Shown: positions 23,440 to 32,577 of the stretch, piece after piece
Layout: each line of letters starts with the position of its first letter
How positions within the stretch are numbered: the stretch's first letter is position 1
NCBI GenBank assembly: GCA_016742255.1
Contig: JACVCB010000031.1
Coordinates: 1-38,728, forward strand
DNA length: 38,728 bases
Reading direction: 5' to 3'
DNA from: Leptospira sp.
GTDB lineage: Bacteria; Spirochaetota; Leptospiria; Leptospirales; Leptospiraceae
The notes under the pieces: model-generated
Told to the model about the DNA's origin: nothing
The model's database searches: none
Seen by the model: the letters and a program-made list of their open reading frames with translations, nothing else
Made by a program: the position numbers and the translations under genes

Positions 23440-25992
23440 CTAAACGAGAGCTAAGTCTTTTTCCTCAGTGTTTGGAGAAGAACCGTCATCTTTTTTCGGG
23501 ACTTCTTTGTAGTCAGTCCAAGGAGTTTCGGAATACACAAGTTTTCCGTCTGCCAAATCTACCAAAATTTTGGTAGGGTTGTCATACACCCCTTTCAGTG
23601 ACTGCACTGCCATATAATCTTCTAACTCTCTTTGGAACACACGTCTGAGAGGTCGTGCACCGTAGTTTTGGTCATATCCAATAGTAGCAAAATGTTCTTT
23701 TGCACCTTGTGATAGTTCCACTAAAACTTTTTTCTCCGTCAAACGTTTGTTAAAATCTTTTAACATGATATCTACAATGCTAACGATTTCTTCTTTTTTG
23801 AGTGGAGCAAAGTATACAACTTCATCCACACGGTTGAGAAACTCAGGATTGAAATGTTTTTTCAATTGTTCTCTTGCTTGTTCTGCTTTGTAAGTTTCTC
23901 TTTCTTCAGCAAAATCTTCAAAACCCAATCGTCCACCTTTGGAAATTTCCTTAGCAGCAATATTGGATGTCATGATGATAATGGTATCTCGGAAATTGAC
24001 CTTACGACCTTTGGTGTCCGTTAAATTTCCCTCTTCCATAATTTGGAGTAGGATATTAAACAAATCATGGTGTGCTTTTTCAATCTCATCGAGTAACACC
24101 AAACTATATGGTTTTCTCCTCACAAATTCAGTGAGTTGGCCACCATCATCATACCCAACATACCCTGGAGGGGCTCCGATGAGTCTAGAAACTGCATGTG
24201 GTTCCATATACTCGGACATATCAATACGAAGCATATTGTCCTCAGAACCAAACAACTGCTCTGCGAGAGCTTTTGCGAGTTCTGTTTTTCCCACACCAGT
24301 TGGTCCAAGGAAGATAAAAGAACCCGTAGGTCGTTTTTCACTTTTGAGACCAGTACGAGAACGTCTAACAGCACGTGCCACTTTTTCAATGGCTTCTGTT
24401 TGGCCGACAATACGAGATTTGATGTCCTCTTCTAAATTGAGAAGTTTCGTGTTTTCGGACTGTTCCATTTTTTTCAAAGGAATACCTGTCCATAAACTGA
24501 CCACAGAAAGGATGTCTTCTTCTTCGATCGAAACAGCATATCCTTCCATACGTTCTTGCCATTGTTTTGTTTTTTCTTCCAATTGGCCTTTTTTACGATT
24601 CACTTCATCACGAACAGCTGCTGCTTTCTCATACTCTTGGCTACGAACCAAATCTTCTTTTTTGACAGAAAGAGCTTTGATCTCTTCTTCAATCTCTTTG
24701 ATTTCATTAGGTCGTTGGCAATTCGCAAGGCGTGCTTTGGCTCCAGCTTCATCGATGATGTCAATTGCCTTGTCTGGTAAAAAACGATCATTGATATAAC
24801 GATGAGATAATTTCACAGCTTGTTCGATGGCTTTTTCTGAATAACGCACCTTATGGTGGGCTTCGTAAGCTTTTTTCAAACCATCTAAAATGAGAACTGC
24901 ATCATCCACAGAAGGTTCGAGAACCTTCACCATTTGGAATCTTCTTTCCAATGCAGAATCTTTTTCGATGTATTTACGGTATTCATTATTGGTAGTCGCA
25001 CCAATACATTGTAGTTCCCCACGAGCGAGTGCTGGTTTTAGAATGTTAGCAGCATCCACTGCCCCTTCTGCCGCACCTGCTCCAATGAGAGTGTGTAACT
25101 CATCGATGAAGATGATGATGTTTTGTGAAGTGACGATTTCTTTCATGATTTTTTTCAATCGTTCTTCGAACTCACCACGGTATTTGGTTCCTGCAATAAG
25201 GCTTGCCAAATCCAAAGATAACACTCGTTTGTCGAAAAGCAAATCTGGAACTAATTTTTCGACTACTGCTTGTGCAAGACCTTCAACAATTGCTGTTTTA
25301 CCAACACCCGATTCTCCTACAAGAACTGGGTTATTTTTTGTCTTACGAGATAAAATCTGAATCACTCGTTCGATCTCTTTTGACCTTCCGATGACCGGAT
25401 CCAATTTTTTCTCACGAGCGAGTTGTGTAAGGTCACGTGCAAATTCGTCTAGGATCGGAGTTTTACTTTTTTCTTGTCTAGGAGTTGCCGTTTGTGTTTG
25501 GCTTTGCCCAGTGGTTTGGGAACCCGTTGTCCCACCACCTACCGCACCCGAAGGTGGAGCTCCGAGAAGTCTTAAAATTTCCGATTTGATGACATTATAG
25601 TTCACACTGAAGGAAGATAATGATCCGCCAGCGATGTTATTATTATCACGAAGTAATGCGAGTAAAATGTGTTCAGTTCCAACATAATTATGTTTGAGGC
25701 GTTTTGCCTCTTCTTTGGAAACTTCGATCATTTTTTGGTACTTGTCTTGCCCTTGGCTGACATCGAGTAACAATGCACCTGAACCCTCACGGGTACGTTT
25801 CTCCACTTCTTTACGGAGTTCGTTTAAATTGATGTTTAGATTCGTTAGAATCTTAATCGCGACAGAGTCCTCCTCCCGGAGAAGCCCAAGTAGAATGTGT
25901 TCGGGACCGATAAAATCGGAGCCTAAACGTTTAGCCTCATCTTGGGCGATTTCGTTGATGACTCTTTTTGCTCTTTTTGTGAATTCCAACAT
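23440..25992 (-). CDS. clpC: ClpC-type AAA+ unfoldase
   Basis: The 850-residue ATPase feeds substrates to ClpP. It has a Clp-N double repeat (1-145) and a Gly/Thr/Gln linker. The first AAA+ module has Walker A GESGVGKT (226-233) and Walker [10 protein letters not shown] middle region carries a UVR-like motif ([14 protein letters not shown], about 451-464). The second AAA+ module has GPTGVGKT (563-570) and LVLLDEI, and a ClpP-docking LGF loop at about 689-691. The UVR-type middle domain and LGF separate ClpC from ClpB. The linker is unusually long and polar. The upstream gene encodes a McsB-like protein, as in Firmicute clpC operons. Little sequence separates them (60 bases). Confidence 0.95.
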   Translation of the reverse strand: MLEFTKRAKRVINEIAQDEAKRLGSDFIGPEHILLGLLREEDSVAIKILTNLNINLNELRKEVEKRTREGSGALLLDVSQGQDKYQKMIEVSKEEAKRLKHNYVGTEHILLALLRDNNNIAGGSLSSFSVNYNVIKSEILRLLGAPPSGAVGGGTTGSQTTGQSQTQTATPRQEKSKTPILDEFARDLTQLAREKKLDPVIGRSKEIERVIQILSRKTKNNPVLVGESGVGKTAIVEGLAQAVVEKLVPDLLFDKRVLSLDLASLIAGTKYRGEFEERLKKIMKEIVTSQNIIIFIDELHTLIGAGAAEGAVDAANILKPALARGELQCIGATTNNEYRKYIEKDSALERRFQMVKVLEPSVDDAVLILDGLKKAYEAHHKVRYSEKAIEQAVKLSHRYINDRFLPDKAIDIIDEAGAKARLANCQRPNEIKEIEEEIKALSVKKEDLVRSQEYEKAAAVRDEVNRKKGQLEEKTKQWQERMEGYAVSIEEEDILSVVSLWTGIPLKKMEQSENTKLLNLEEDIKSRIVGQTEAIEKVARAVRRSRTGLKSEKRPTGSFIFLGPTGVGKTELAKALAEQLFGSEDNMLRIDMSEYMEPHAVSRLIGAPPGYVGYDDGGQLTEFVRRKPYSLVLLDEIEKAHHDLFNILLQIMEEGNLTDTKGRKVNFRDTIIIMTSNIAAKEISKGGRLGFEDFAEERETYKAEQAREQLKKHFNPEFLNRVDEVVYFAPLKKEEIVSIVDIMLKDFNKRLTEKKVLVELSQGAKEHFATIGYDQNYGARPLRRVFQRELEDYMAVQSLKGVYDNPTKILVDLADGKLVYSETPWTDYKEVPKKDDGSSPNTEEKDLALV

Positions 25993-26052
25993 GCCGCACC
26001 CTGCCTTTAGTAATTAGACGAACGTCCTTGTTCCCATCATGACCGTACTGGT

Positions 26053-26847
26053 TCAAAGGGAGCCTCGTAAACCAAGAATTTTGTAAAACTGACGTTTTTG
26101 GACCGCGAATGCGTTCTTCCACGAGATTTTTACGACAAGTCCACGGAAGTTTCCCAGGGACTCTCTTCTATGATCGGTGGAAGGAGCAATTTCTATACCA
26201 AATTCAGAGAGTTTCTCGAAAAGTGAAAAGAACCTGGGATCCACTCCTTCTCTTATCCCAAGGAGGAGAGAATCCCTCCTTCCTTTCCCCATATTGGTAG
26301 GACAAGACGAAATAAACCCAAACCCAGGGCGATATGCCCAGTGTTTTCGTCTGTAGAACAAACGAAGGAGAGAACTATTTTCCCGAGAAACCCCTGTAGG
26401 TAACGTTTTGTTGGAGTTTCGAAATTGTTCGTAGCTTTGATCCAAATTTCTTAGAATTTCCAAACGTACATGGTCTTCTGAACCCAAGTACAAATGGTAA
26501 ACTGGACCTACTCCTTCTTTTGATACGATAAAACTGTTTGAGCCCTCTTTCCAATTTTCCCAATATCCATTTGCATCTAACAATTGCTTTACTTCCATTT
26601 CCATTGGTTCATAGTATGGAAACAGTGAATGGGCCAAATTCCTTGTGAGCCGAGTTCTCAAAGACAGGATTTGGATCTTGGATTGGCTTCGAGAGAAAAT
26701 CTCTTCCAATTCTGTTAAAAGTGAAATGGGTATCCACAATCGATGAGATTGTTTGGGAACAGTGAACACTGTGACACAATGTTCGCACCCATATTTACCA
26801 GAGATCTGAAATTGAGTGTCCTTTGTGCCACAAATCCGGCAATACAT
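26053..26847 (-). CDS. Zinc-ribbon/McsB-like protein arginine kinase homologue, short
   Basis: The 264-residue protein begins with a CxxC...CxxC ribbon (Cys 3, 6, 21, 24), as in McsA. It then matches the McsB phosphagen-kinase fold: LSLRTRLTRN (61-70, McsB SSRIRLARN), EDHVR (124-128, McsB EEDHIR), ISSCPTNMGKGRR (179-191, McsB LTSCPTNVGTG, Cys 182) and ESLGN (229-233, McsB EAVGN). The active-site Cys and both Glu positions seem kept, but the first Glu of the EEDH pair is Ser. The C-terminal third of McsB (about 100 residues) is missing. McsB marks proteins by Arg phosphorylation for ClpC. An active kinase or a regulatory relic are both possible. Its start overlaps lolD by one base. Confidence 0.8.
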   Translation of the reverse strand: MYCRICGTKDTQFQISGKYGCEHCVTVFTVPKQSHRLWIPISLLTELEEIFSRSQSKIQILSLRTRLTRNLAHSLFPYYEPMEMEVKQLLDANGYWENWKEGSNSFIVSKEGVGPVYHLYLGSEDHVRLEILRNLDQSYEQFRNSNKTLPTGVSRENSSLLRLFYRRKHWAYRPGFGFISSCPTNMGKGRRDSLLLGIREGVDPRFFSLFEKLSEFGIEIAPSTDHRRESLGNFRGLVVKISWKNAFAVQKRQFYKILGLRGSL

Positions 26848-27545
26848 TACAGGCTAACGGGCGATAGTTTACCAGAAACAATTCGATTCCGTTTGTGAGC
26901 CATGGAAGCAAGTTCTAAGTCATGAGTCACAAGGATGAGAGAAAACTTAAATTCGTTTTGTAAATCTTTGATGAGATCCATGAGATGCCTGGAGTTATCA
27001 CGGTCGAGGTTTCCTGTTGGTTCATCTGCGAGGATGAGTTGCCTTCTCCCCACAAGGGCACGTGCCACACCCACACGAGCACTTTCCCCTCCTGAAAGTT
27101 GGGAAGGAAAACTTTCGGTTCGTTCACCGAGACCTACTTTTTTTAAGATCTCAATGGCTTCTGCTTTTGCTTGTGATGGATTCATTCTAGCAATGAGAAG
27201 GGGCATCATCACATTTTCTAAAGCAGTAAAATCAGGAAGCAGTAAGTGTTGTTGGAAGATAAAAGAAATTTTTTCCGCACGAAAACTCTCTCTTTGTTTT
27301 TCGCTTAGATTTTTCAGTGAAACTCCACAGACTTCCACCTCACCGTCGTCAAACGAATCCATGGCTCCGAGGATATTGAGGAGTGTGGATTTTCCAACAC
27401 CAGAAGCTCCTTCCACGGATACGATTTCACCGGGTAACACTTCAAAGTCGAGACCAGAAATGATATGGTACCGTTTGTCCACAACTTGGTAGTATTTTTC
27501 TAATTTACGAACAGAAACAGTTGGTTTGATTTCAGAATTAGTCAT
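26847..27545 (-). CDS. lolD: ABC ATPase of a lipoprotein-releasing (LolCDE-type) system
   Basis: The 232-residue ATPase has Walker A GASGVGKS (46-53), Q-loop near 98, [15 protein letters not shown] (150-164), [11 protein letters not shown] and HD at 208-209. The LolD-class DEPTGNLD and the partner permease favour the lipoprotein-release role, which moves lipoproteins out of the inner membrane. The start overlaps the permease stop by eight bases. Its stop shares one base with the McsB-like start (TAATG). Orthology to Lol rather than another MacB-class exporter is likely but not proven. Confidence 0.85.
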   Translation of the reverse strand: MTNSEIKPTVSVRKLEKYYQVVDKRYHIISGLDFEVLPGEIVSVEGASGVGKSTLLNILGAMDSFDDGEVEVCGVSLKNLSEKQRESFRAEKISFIFQQHLLLPDFTALENVMMPLLIARMNPSQAKAEAIEILKKVGLGERTESFPSQLSGGESARVGVARALVGRRQLILADEPTGNLDRDNSRHLMDLIKDLQNEFKFSLILVTHDLELASMAHKRNRIVSGKLSPVSL

Positions 27546-28890
27546 TGCGAATGGTATCCACTGGGTTTAGATTTGCAGCCATACGTGCAGGGAAATACCC
27601 AGCAAGGCCTGAGAGAATGGTAGCAGCAGTTGTCACCATAAAGATAAAGGAAATGTCAATGTCCACAGGGATGTGATCAAAGTAATAGATATCTTTTGGA
27701 ACTAGTTCCACAGGATCCCAATCCCCTGGATTTAAAAGACTCCCCACTCCATTGATGATTTCCGAAATCGCATTGATGATGACTTCTAACTTGGTAGCGA
27801 TAAAAATCCCTGTCATCCCACCCACAAGTGAAGACAATATTCCTACAATCATCGCATTCAATGTGAAGATGAGTAGGATATCGTTAGATGCAAGGCCAAG
27901 TGCTTTTAAGGTTCCAATGGACCTACGTTTCGCACGAATGAGGGAGTGGACCGTAGCTACCATCCCGAGGGCAGCAAGTACGATGAAAAGAAACACAATG
28001 ATGGAGATGATGGTTTTTTCCAATCGCAGTGCCGCAAGGAAATTCTCTTGTTCTTCTGCAATGGTTCGAACAGACCATGAAGTATCATCTTGGATTTTTT
28101 GGTTCCAATTTTCTTCGTTTAACCGAGATAAGATTCTATGTTTGGTGAGTTTCAAATCATCTAGAGAACGAACCTTGATGGCAATTTGGTTCACAGCACC
28201 TTTCATCTTAAAAAACTCTTGGGCTTGCGGGAGAGATAAAAAAACAAACTTCGAATCGTAATTATAATAGCCGGTTTTAAAAAGACCTACCAATCGAAAG
28301 GATTGTACGTTTACCTGCACACCTCGTTCGACTGTGAACCTGCCACCAGGAACAGCCATGGTGATCTCACGTCCAATCCCATACCCATAAATGGCACTCA
28401 TTTCCTTTCCGACGACTACGAGTTTTTTTGTATTGATCGCAGGAATTTCATCACGGTTGTACTGCAAAATGCGAGGGAAATTTGGAAGTCCATTTTCTAC
28501 CAATTTTTCAATCGAGTCAATGGGAACGGCACGGATCATGATCGGATTAAAATTATTATTACTTTGGATGAGGCCGTGGCTTGTGATATTCCCTTCGACA
28601 GAAACAAAGGATTCTGCTAGTTTTGGATCGGATTTGAGATGATTGATGACAGTCTCATAATCATAAATGGCCCCTGAACCATAGGAATTTTCGATGGTGA
28701 TGTGTGGACCACCTTGCCAAAGGGATTCCTTCACTTGTTTTTGGAATCCATTAAAAATGGAAAGAACCACAACAAGGAGCCCAACTCCCACTGCCATCAC
28801 GATGAACGATAGTCTGGATTTAATGGAGAGGAATCCCAAAACGCGGGACCCTCGGATGTAACGAATAGTGATTAAAGAGACGATTCCCAT
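27538..28890 (-). CDS. LolC/LolE-type ABC permease
   Basis: The 450-residue protein has an N-terminal helix (about 20-45) preceded by the LolC/E-type start [21 protein letters not shown] large periplasmic domain (to about 290) follows. The last three helices include [20 protein letters not shown], the coupling motif [18 protein letters not shown] and the family ending [20 protein letters not shown]. Only one LolC/E-like gene is present, so a homodimer is implied. It heads the long minus-strand run and faces the gene at 28951 across 60 bases with an inverted repeat. Confidence 0.9.
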   Translation of the reverse strand: MGIVSLITIRYIRGSRVLGFLSIKSRLSFIVMAVGVGLLVVVLSIFNGFQKQVKESLWQGGPHITIENSYGSGAIYDYETVINHLKSDPKLAESFVSVEGNITSHGLIQSNNNFNPIMIRAVPIDSIEKLVENGLPNFPRILQYNRDEIPAINTKKLVVVGKEMSAIYGYGIGREITMAVPGGRFTVERGVQVNVQSFRLVGLFKTGYYNYDSKFVFLSLPQAQEFFKMKGAVNQIAIKVRSLDDLKLTKHRILSRLNEENWNQKIQDDTSWSVRTIAEEQENFLAALRLEKTIISIIVFLFIVLAALGMVATVHSLIRAKRRSIGTLKALGLASNDILLIFTLNAMIVGILSSLVGGMTGIFIATKLEVIINAISEIINGVGSLLNPGDWDPVELVPKDIYYFDHIPVDIDISFIFMVTTAATILSGLAGYFPARMAANLNPVDTIRND

Positions 28891-28902
28891 GATGACCTAA
28901 TC

Positions 28903-28942
28903 TTTTTGACAGCTTTCTTCGAAAGATGGATACTGTCAAAAA
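28903..28942. promoter_or_regulatory. Perfect inverted repeat in the divergent promoter region
   Basis: TTTTTGACAG (28903-28912) and CTGTCAAAAA (28933-28942) are perfect inverse complements, 20 bases apart. CTTTC-TTC-GAAAG is nested at 28913-28925. Each arm contains TTGACA, the -35 consensus, facing opposite ways toward the two divergent genes, but no good -10 lies at the right distance. An operator controlling both genes is the natural reading. The right arm ends 9 bases before the ATG at 28951. Confidence 0.5.
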
Positions 28943-28950
28943 AGAACCTT

Positions 28951-29937
28951 ATGCCTGAAACACCAAACTATTATTCTGTCAAAGTCAATCTTCGAGACGA
29001 AGCCAATATGGTGTACACCATGGTTTCTGCCATCATTGACCCGGTTGAAATCAAATCGGTGAAATTTGAGGGTGTTTCTTGTACAAGTCCCCTCTCACTT
29101 CTGCCCGTTCGGTCCACATTCCAAGACTTTTATAACCGAATGCAAAGGGTGATCTATAAGGGAGAACAACAAAAAAACATTACAAAGTCCTTACAGGAAC
29201 TCATCAAAACCAAGTTTGGTTCTGAAAGTTTTTTAGAAGAGATCCTCCACTACATGGATCACAATCTTACGGACCGATTGGACTTTGTTTTCAGTGAAAT
29301 TCACAAACGTACAGCGGGAAATTCAGAACCAAAAGTAGAAATCCATTTCGAACTGATTGATCCAAACGACATGACAAAAACCACTGTGGACGAAGAGGAG
29401 ATTGCCAAAAAAGAAGCACCTCCTGTCACACCTGTCCCACAAGCGTCTGGATTTCTGATCCCTGCTGACAAACAAATTGTACAGTTCAAATTCCAACTCT
29501 CTCCAGTCAATGGTGTACCTCTCGTAGAACTGAAAGCAGGTGACAATGTATATGTACGATTGGTGCCTGGAGATTCAATCACTGATTCTATCATCAACAC
29601 ATTGGAGTTAAAGGAAGAATCTGGTGCGATCAAACAAATCCCAGCAAAAATTGTAAACATTTCGAATAACAAAAATTTTTCGGAAGTTGTGATCAAAATC
29701 AATGAACAAATCTATGGAAAAATCATTGAAGAAGAAAACTCAGTGAAAATCAAAACCACTGATAGCAATATGGGTGCTGCCAATATCATGAACTCTGTTG
29801 CCTCTCCAACAGCTAAAATTACGAAAGCAAAACAAAATCCTAATTTAACTGCTGATGAAAGTTTCCATTTGATGCCTTATATCATTATGCTTGTTGTACT
29901 TGCGATTGGTATGATGACAATTTTTGTAATTCTCTAA
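28951..29937 (+). CDS. C-terminally membrane-anchored protein, function unknown
   Basis: The ATG at 28951 gives 328 residues; the open frame reaches back to a TTG at 28906, inside the inverted repeat. The first 140 residues form a mixed domain that includes FQDFYNRMQRVIYKG, LIKTKFG and YMDHNL. A Pro-rich linker follows (APPVTPVPQ, about 165). A beta-rich domain then runs to about 285 (IVQFKFQLSPVNGVPLVEL, YVRLVPGD). The last 20 residues are a single hydrophobic helix (IIMLVVLAIGMMTIFVIL), so it is tail-anchored with the bulk in the cytosol. It may belong to DUF4899, a Leptospira-centred family of similar length, recalled from memory and uncertain. The next gene lies 6 bases on. Confidence 0.6.
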   Translation: MPETPNYYSVKVNLRDEANMVYTMVSAIIDPVEIKSVKFEGVSCTSPLSLLPVRSTFQDFYNRMQRVIYKGEQQKNITKSLQELIKTKFGSESFLEEILHYMDHNLTDRLDFVFSEIHKRTAGNSEPKVEIHFELIDPNDMTKTTVDEEEIAKKEAPPVTPVPQASGFLIPADKQIVQFKFQLSPVNGVPLVELKAGDNVYVRLVPGDSITDSIINTLELKEESGAIKQIPAKIVNISNNKNFSEVVIKINEQIYGKIIEEENSVKIKTTDSNMGAANIMNSVASPTAKITKAKQNPNLTADESFHLMPYIIMLVVLAIGMMTIFVIL

Positions 29938-29943
29938 ACTCTA

Positions 29944-30963
29944 ATGACCCAATTCAGAAAAAAATTACCAATCCTATCCCCTCTCTTCATTGCACTGGTT
30001 GTCCTTCACTCACTTTTTGTGGACTACACAGTTCAATTTCCTGATTTTATCTCTTCTGATTCATCAGAAACAAATTTTGAAACGATAAAACCGAAGGTTA
30101 TCACTGAAAATGGTGTCATCGGTAGAATCTCTTATCTTGAATCTTTTTTAGTCGAAATAGAATCAAAAGAATTGCCAATTGATACTGATTTAGAGGACAC
30201 AAAAGACAACGTCAAACGAGTGCTAATCGGCCAAAAACTACTACTTGGACTTCTATTGTTTTATCTCTTTTTAACATTTTCAACTGCGATGACCTACATG
30301 TTCCGAGTTTGGTTTCATAAATCAATGGCACATGTTTTGTATCCAGTTTCACTTGTTGTCTTATTGCCAAAAATATTTTTCCAATTGAACTTAATGGTTC
30401 AAAAAGATTTTTTTTCCTATTTTTATTTTCTCTTCCTCGTTTGTACATATATCTTTACGATTTTAGCGTATCGAACCATCATCAAAGACAAGGAACCATA
30501 TGAAGGGTTTCAATCCTTACAATTTTCCTCTTCTTTGGAAGAAGAAGGAAGATCTCCTGGTCAAACCAAAACGGGCACCTATTTTGCGCCTATTTTCCAT
30601 GTCCTTGTGATCATTCTGATTGGAATTTTAATTGGGAATCTAATTTATATCCCACTTTTTCTCTTACAAAAACATTATGTAAGCGAATTTAGTTACTTTA
30701 TTTTCTTTTTAATTGGACTCTTGTCTGTGTTTTATATCTTCAATTACAACAAAGTGGGTGGTGAGTCCAAAAATAAAAATTGGCAAAACCTTTCTGTCAG
30801 TTTTGCCTACTTACAATATCGTTTTTTAAGAAACGGATTTTTTTCCATATTCAGCACGATACTTATCATTTTGTTTGTAACATTTTTATTTAGTTTATTA
30901 CTCTTTAATATTGATCTCATCCAAAACAACTTGGGATTATTTGGGAAAACGACAGAGTTTTAA
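29944..30963 (+). CDS. Polytopic membrane protein, function unknown
   Basis: The 339-residue protein has about seven hydrophobic segments. There is an N-terminal one (about 9-25), a charged 65-residue loop, then several paired helices (LLLGLLLFYLFLTF, VLYPVSLVVLLPKIFF, YFYFLFLVCTYIFTIL), a cytosolic stretch near 190-215 and four more. No motif I recognise is present. It lies 6 bases after the tail-anchored protein, so the two are one unit. Its stop is two bases from the stop of the convergent YwqK-like gene, with no hairpin between. Confidence 0.65.
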   Translation: MTQFRKKLPILSPLFIALVVLHSLFVDYTVQFPDFISSDSSETNFETIKPKVITENGVIGRISYLESFLVEIESKELPIDTDLEDTKDNVKRVLIGQKLLLGLLLFYLFLTFSTAMTYMFRVWFHKSMAHVLYPVSLVVLLPKIFFQLNLMVQKDFFSYFYFLFLVCTYIFTILAYRTIIKDKEPYEGFQSLQFSSSLEEEGRSPGQTKTGTYFAPIFHVLVIILIGILIGNLIYIPLFLLQKHYVSEFSYFIFFLIGLLSVFYIFNYNKVGGESKNKNWQNLSVSFAYLQYRFLRNGFFSIFSTILIILFVTFLFSLLLFNIDLIQNNLGLFGKTTEF

Positions 30964-30965
30964 AT

Positions 30966-31706
30966 TTAATTACATTCAGGTGTTTTGTTTTGTTTCACAA
31001 TACACCATGGGTTTCCATTCGGATAATACGTGTTACGCGAAATCAATTCCCCTGATTCGGAATATAATTCTGATGCTTCTTTTACACCAGTAGGATAATA
31101 ATAAAACCACTCACCAATTTTTTTGTCTTCTGAATAACTACCTTTTGCTTCTACTTTTGTATCTGGATAATATCTCACCCAATCACCTGTACGAAGCCCT
31201 CCGTCAAAGAACCCTTTTTCATTCAAACGTCCATTGCGGTAGTAACGGAAGTATGCTCCGTTTTCATTTCCAATTTCAGCTGATTGGATCCAAAGTTGTT
31301 TTTTTCGATAACCAACTTTGTAATTTTGTTCTATATAAATTTTGCCATCTGAAAAATAGAATTTCCAAAGTCCATCTCTCTCACCATTCACCATTTTTCC
31401 TTCCATAATGGTGGTTCCATCGATATAGTTTAATTTTTTTCCTATGCCATCAGGTCTACCAAGAGCATCGATGGGTACAATGGCGACTAAATTCCCGTTT
31501 TCATACCATTCACGAAAATAACCTTCTCCAATCATTTGGTAGTGATTTGTTTTTTTATCAAAACTTGCATCTTTAGGAACTGTATTTGGTCGTTCACTAC
31601 TTCCTTTGCATGGTCCAAATAAGAACCCACTAAGGAAAATCACTAAGAGAAGGGAGATAAAAATCCAAACAGGACTGTCTTTAATGGGTGTAGATGTAGA
31701 TGTCAT
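30966..31706 (-). CDS. YwqK/MORN-repeat-type protein, membrane-anchored
   Basis: The 246-residue protein has an N-terminal hydrophobic segment (WIFISLLLVIFLSGFLFG) followed by PCKG, which may be a lipobox Cys or just an anchor. The rest is a run of about seven short repeats with the YwqK/MORN shape, for example GEGYFREWYENGNLVAI, GLWKFYFSDGKIY, GAYFRYYRNGRLNEKG and GEWFYYYPTGVKEA. Such repeats are often labelled toxin-antitoxin antitoxin by automatic annotation, which is not supported here. Function is unknown. It overlaps the MscS-like gene by 26 bases and is the last of the acpP-rnc run. Confidence 0.75.
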   Translation of the reverse strand: MTSTSTPIKDSPVWIFISLLLVIFLSGFLFGPCKGSSERPNTVPKDASFDKKTNHYQMIGEGYFREWYENGNLVAIVPIDALGRPDGIGKKLNYIDGTTIMEGKMVNGERDGLWKFYFSDGKIYIEQNYKVGYRKKQLWIQSAEIGNENGAYFRYYRNGRLNEKGFFDGGLRTGDWVRYYPDTKVEAKGSYSEDKKIGEWFYYYPTGVKEASELYSESGELISRNTYYPNGNPWCIVKQNKTPECN

Positions 31707-32577
31707 TTTCTTCTCTAAATTTTGTTAAGATTTCTTTTGAGATTAAGATTCGATTCAATCGTTTGGAACGAATTGGTGTCAGATAACGCAAACACATTAA
31801 AATGGTTCCTTCTGGTTCCAATGATGTATAAACAATCGGTGTTGTTTTACCAAGTCTCACGAGATAGTTTTTTGACATCTCTCGTATTTTGGATTCCACA
31901 AGTTCTGGAGCTAATACCAATTCTTCGTGTAAAATTTGAGAACAAATTTTTTCTGCTTTTTCCCAGTTTGATCTCAGTTCTAAATAAACACGAAATTCAT
32001 CCCAAACAAAATCCATAGTTTCGGATACGATAAAAAAACGGTGTAAAACAATATTATAATTTGGGAAATGAATCAGTCGATTTGTTGATTGTTCAAATCT
32101 TGGGTCTTGTGCAATCTCAAGTAAGGTAAACTTAAAAAATCCAATATTAACAACATCACCCTTGATCGAATCAATTTCGATCCGATCACCCACTTTAAAT
32201 CCATTGGCACCCATGATCATAAACCATCCAACCATGTTGAGCCAAACTTCCTTCAGTGAGATCACAATCCCTGCTCCAGCAAGACCAAGCACGGTTGGAA
32301 GAAGTGATAAACTCGAAAAAATGATAGGTAAATAGGCGATCGCAAAAACGAGTAAAAAACCCATCCTTGCCACTTTCCTACGATTGTATTCATGTACTGG
32401 GTCGAGAGCCGGTTTAATTCTCTCCACAAGGAACATTGTAATTTTGTAACAAATCACAGCAAACACAACCATATACGCAAACAAAATGAGAGTTTCAGCA
32501 AACTCTCGATTATTGCTTCTCAGTAGAGTTAATGGATTGAGATCTAAATAAAATTCCTTTATACTTCCACTACCCAT
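31681..32577 (-). CDS. MscS-family mechanosensitive channel-like protein
   Basis: The 298-residue protein has about three N-terminal helices. The pore-lining one is LSLLPTVLGLAGAGIVISLK, with the Gly/Ala pattern of MscS TM3. The beta domain follows, including GFKVGDRIEIDSIKGDVVNIGFFKFTLLEI, then the alpha/beta cage. The canonical channel motifs point to a tension-gated safety valve, though a small-molecule channel is possible. It overlaps aroB by 8 bases upstream and the YwqK-like gene by 26 bases downstream, so all three are translated from one mRNA. Confidence 0.88.
   Translation of the reverse strand: MGSGSIKEFYLDLNPLTLLRSNNREFAETLILFAYMVVFAVICYKITMFLVERIKPALDPVHEYNRRKVARMGFLLVFAIAYLPIIFSSLSLLPTVLGLAGAGIVISLKEVWLNMVGWFMIMGANGFKVGDRIEIDSIKGDVVNIGFFKFTLLEIAQDPRFEQSTNRLIHFPNYNIVLHRFFIVSETMDFVWDEFRVYLELRSNWEKAEKICSQILHEELVLAPELVESKIREMSKNYLVRLGKTTPIVYTSLEPEGTILMCLRYLTPIRSKRLNRILISKEILTKFREENDIYIYTH

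Noticed and set aside
23939..24799. A long open frame (286 codons) on the strand opposite clpC
   Set aside because: It is entirely inside a conserved clpC reading frame and its product is Ser/Arg-rich without any family pattern, so it is a shadow frame.
27752..28261. 169-codon open frame opposite the LolC/E permease
   Set aside because: Contained in a conserved gene on the other strand; no domain or ribosome site.
28613..28624. Another TCTGCTA copy as a regulatory element
   Set aside because: It falls inside the LolC/E coding sequence; a 7-base motif is expected several times in this window by chance.
30966..31706. Toxin-antitoxin role for the YwqK-like protein
   Set aside because: The label comes from automatic annotation of this repeat; no toxin partner lies next to it and the neighbours are aroB and an MscS-like gene.
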